From the NCBI GenBank assembly GCA_031282535.1, contig JAITDM010000099.1:1-5484 (forward strand): a DNA stretch of 5,484 nt, read 5' to 3'. The notes beneath the pieces were generated by a model that was not told where the DNA came from, ran no database searches, and saw only the letters and a list, made by a program, of their open reading frames with translations. Position numbers and translations under genes: made by a program. Below are positions 5,062 to 5,484 of the stretch, in pieces. The stretch is from Oscillospiraceae bacterium. GTDB taxonomy: Bacteria > Bacillota > Clostridia > Oscillospirales > UBA929. Position 1 is the first letter of the stretch; each line of letters starts with the position of its first letter.

Positions 5062-5127
5062 CCTTGACATGCTTTTGACGCGCGCTTGACACATATCTGA
5101 CACACCCCTTGCGCGCCCTTGACATAA
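5062..5127. repeat. 11-bp phased array of TTGACA-like motifs upstream of proC
   Basis: On the plus strand TTGACA-like hexamers begin at 5064 (TTGACA), 5075 (TTGACG), 5086 (TTGACA), 5097 (CTGACA) and 5119 (TTGACA). These are exact 11-bp steps. The slot at 5108 holds CTTGCG, a decayed or shifted copy. Four to six degenerate 11-bp units therefore fill 66 bp. The array lies between the putative proC start site (about 5135) and the proC SD, so it would also be transcribed, as repeats of GUCAAG in the leader RNA. The last copy doubles as the -35 of a rightward promoter. Confidence 0.7.
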
Positions 5128-5146
5128 CCAACGGCAATAATACTAT
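5119..5146 (+). promoter_or_regulatory. Possible rightward sigma-A promoter
   Basis: TTGACA (5119-5124), 16 bp, TACTAT (5141-5146, four of six matches). It points away from proC into DNA with no convincing rightward gene. A 28-codon frame begins at an ATG at 5152, nearly at the expected start site (about 5153). The -35 may be fortuitous because it belongs to the repeat array. Confidence 0.35.
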
Positions 5147-5170
5147 ACGGCATGGCCGCCGAAATAGCAA
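5142..5170 (-). promoter_or_regulatory. Putative sigma-A promoter of proC
   Basis: On the minus strand TTGCTA (5170-5165), 17 bp, TATAGT (5147-5142, five of six matches to TATAAT). Initiation near 5135 would give a leader of about 115 nt containing the 11-bp array and the GC hairpin. Its -10 overlaps the -10 of the rightward promoter by five bases, so both cannot be occupied at once. Confidence 0.5.
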
Positions 5171-5322
5171 GGAGCAAAAAGCCCCCGGCCGTCTTTTTGG
5201 CGAGATGCACGAAATATTATGTCAACAGTGTTATGTAAATTTCGCAACAAAGCGGACAAAACGGGCGGGCACCGCTCGCCGCCGCGCCAAAACAGCACCT
5301 GTAAAACGCGGATATGAACGCG
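5171..5322. other. Non-coding stretch between the right-edge gene and proC
   Basis: No gene is supported here. An AT-rich island (5210-5244) has arms CGAAAT (5210-5215) and ATTTCG (5239-5244) enclosing two direct TTATGT copies (5217-5222 and 5231-5236). A minus-strand TTGACA (5225-5220) lacks a matching -10. AAAAAG (5176-5181) and CTTTTT (5193-5198) can form a weak stem around a GC-rich loop. The remainder (5245-5322) is GC-rich with nothing recognisable. Confidence 0.6.
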
Positions 5323-5352
5323 AAAAACGGCCCCGGAACAATCCGGGGCCGT
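5323..5352 (-). terminator. Strong intrinsic terminator of the right-edge gene
   Basis: The minus strand reads ACGGCCCCGGA (5352-5342... arm ends at 5342), loop TTGT, TCCGGGGCCGT (5337-5327): a perfect 11-bp stem running into TTTTT (5327-5323). It lies about 50 nt after the stop codon at 5404-5402 and isolates proC from transcription coming from the right. Confidence 0.93.
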
Positions 5353-5401
5353 CCTGTGATCTGTTCATTTCAAAGCCGCTGCCGCCGGCAGCCGGGGCGT
5401 C

Positions 5402-5484
5402 TCATCGGTCGACGGCCATGAGAATCGCGCACTCCAGGCGCTTTTTTTGCATCTCGCAGCCGAGGGTATAGCATCCGTCGAGGG
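5402..5484 (-). CDS. C-terminal end of an unidentified protein (partial)
   Basis: Only the last 26 codons are inside the window, ending with TGA at 5404-5402; the start is beyond the right edge. The visible tail is LDGCYTLGCEMQKKRL followed by ECAILMAVDR. It has three cysteines and looks helical, with a basic patch, and I do not recognise the family. That a leftward gene ends here is supported by the strong terminator 50 nt downstream. The frame is chosen because its residue composition is protein-like. A second frame stays open to TGA at 5367-5365 but reads as Ser/Ala/Pro-rich shadow sequence. Confidence 0.5.
   Translation of the reverse strand, partial: LDGCYTLGCEMQKKRLECAILMAVDR

Noticed and set aside
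4151..5089. 312-codon plus-strand frame opposite proC
   Set aside because: It is the antisense shadow of proC, of His/Arg/Gly-rich composition, while proC has complete family motifs.
5021..5170. 50-codon N-terminal extension of ProC
   Set aside because: The ProC fold begins right after the GTG at 5020, which has an SD. The extension covers the promoter and the 11-bp array.
5214..5239. Minus-strand promoter TTTACA/TAATAT
   Set aside because: The spacing is only 14 bp, outside the usual 16-18 range.

Overview
The window reads as chromosomal DNA of a GC-rich, endospore-forming Firmicute, most likely a member of the Clostridia (an Oscillospirales-like gut lineage would fit). This rests on two sporulation genes (spoIIID and a spoIIM-family gene), a SipW-type/TasA-like secreted protein, consensus sigma-A promoters, clear Shine-Dalgarno (SD) sites and intrinsic terminators. 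The taxonomic placement is an inference from gene content and composition.

Every supported gene lies on the minus strand, so the biological order runs from right to left. At the right edge (5484 to 5402) is the 3' end of an unidentified gene, closed by a strong intrinsic terminator (5352-5323). Next come proC (proline biosynthesis, 5020-4220), a spoIIM-like engulfment membrane protein (4148-3513), xerD (chromosome dimer resolution, 3375-2491) and trmB (tRNA m7G46 methyltransferase, 2385-1717), closed by a 14-bp-stem terminator (1698-1654). The mother-cell regulator spoIIID follows (1498-1238). At the left edge, a TasA/camelysin-like secreted protein gene starts at 819 and runs off the window. 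proC to trmB could form one transcription unit, since no obvious terminator lies between those genes. The spoIIM/xerD neighbourhood also exists in Bacillus subtilis, which supports both assignments.

The non-coding DNA is the most unusual part. (1) The TasA-like gene has a perfect-consensus sigma-A promoter (TTGACA, 17 bp, TATAAT). A 7-bp dyad is centred exactly on its -10 element. Its leader of about 250 nt carries two tandem terminator-like hairpins that share mutually exclusive pairing, which looks like operator plus attenuator control. (2) proC is preceded by a degenerate array of TTGACA-like motifs repeating every 11 bp, by two face-to-face promoters sharing one -10 region, and by a GC-rich hairpin touching its SD. 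(3) The spoIIM SD is fully buried in a 10-bp hairpin. (4) The xerD-trmB spacer is a degenerate heptad repeat (AATTGAG/AATGGAG) that also forms the trmB translation start. (5) XerD lacks the usual catalytic-loop lysine motif.

No rRNA, tRNA, CRISPR array, insertion sequence or prophage gene was seen. All identifications come from reading the translated sequence and recalling the families; no database search was run.
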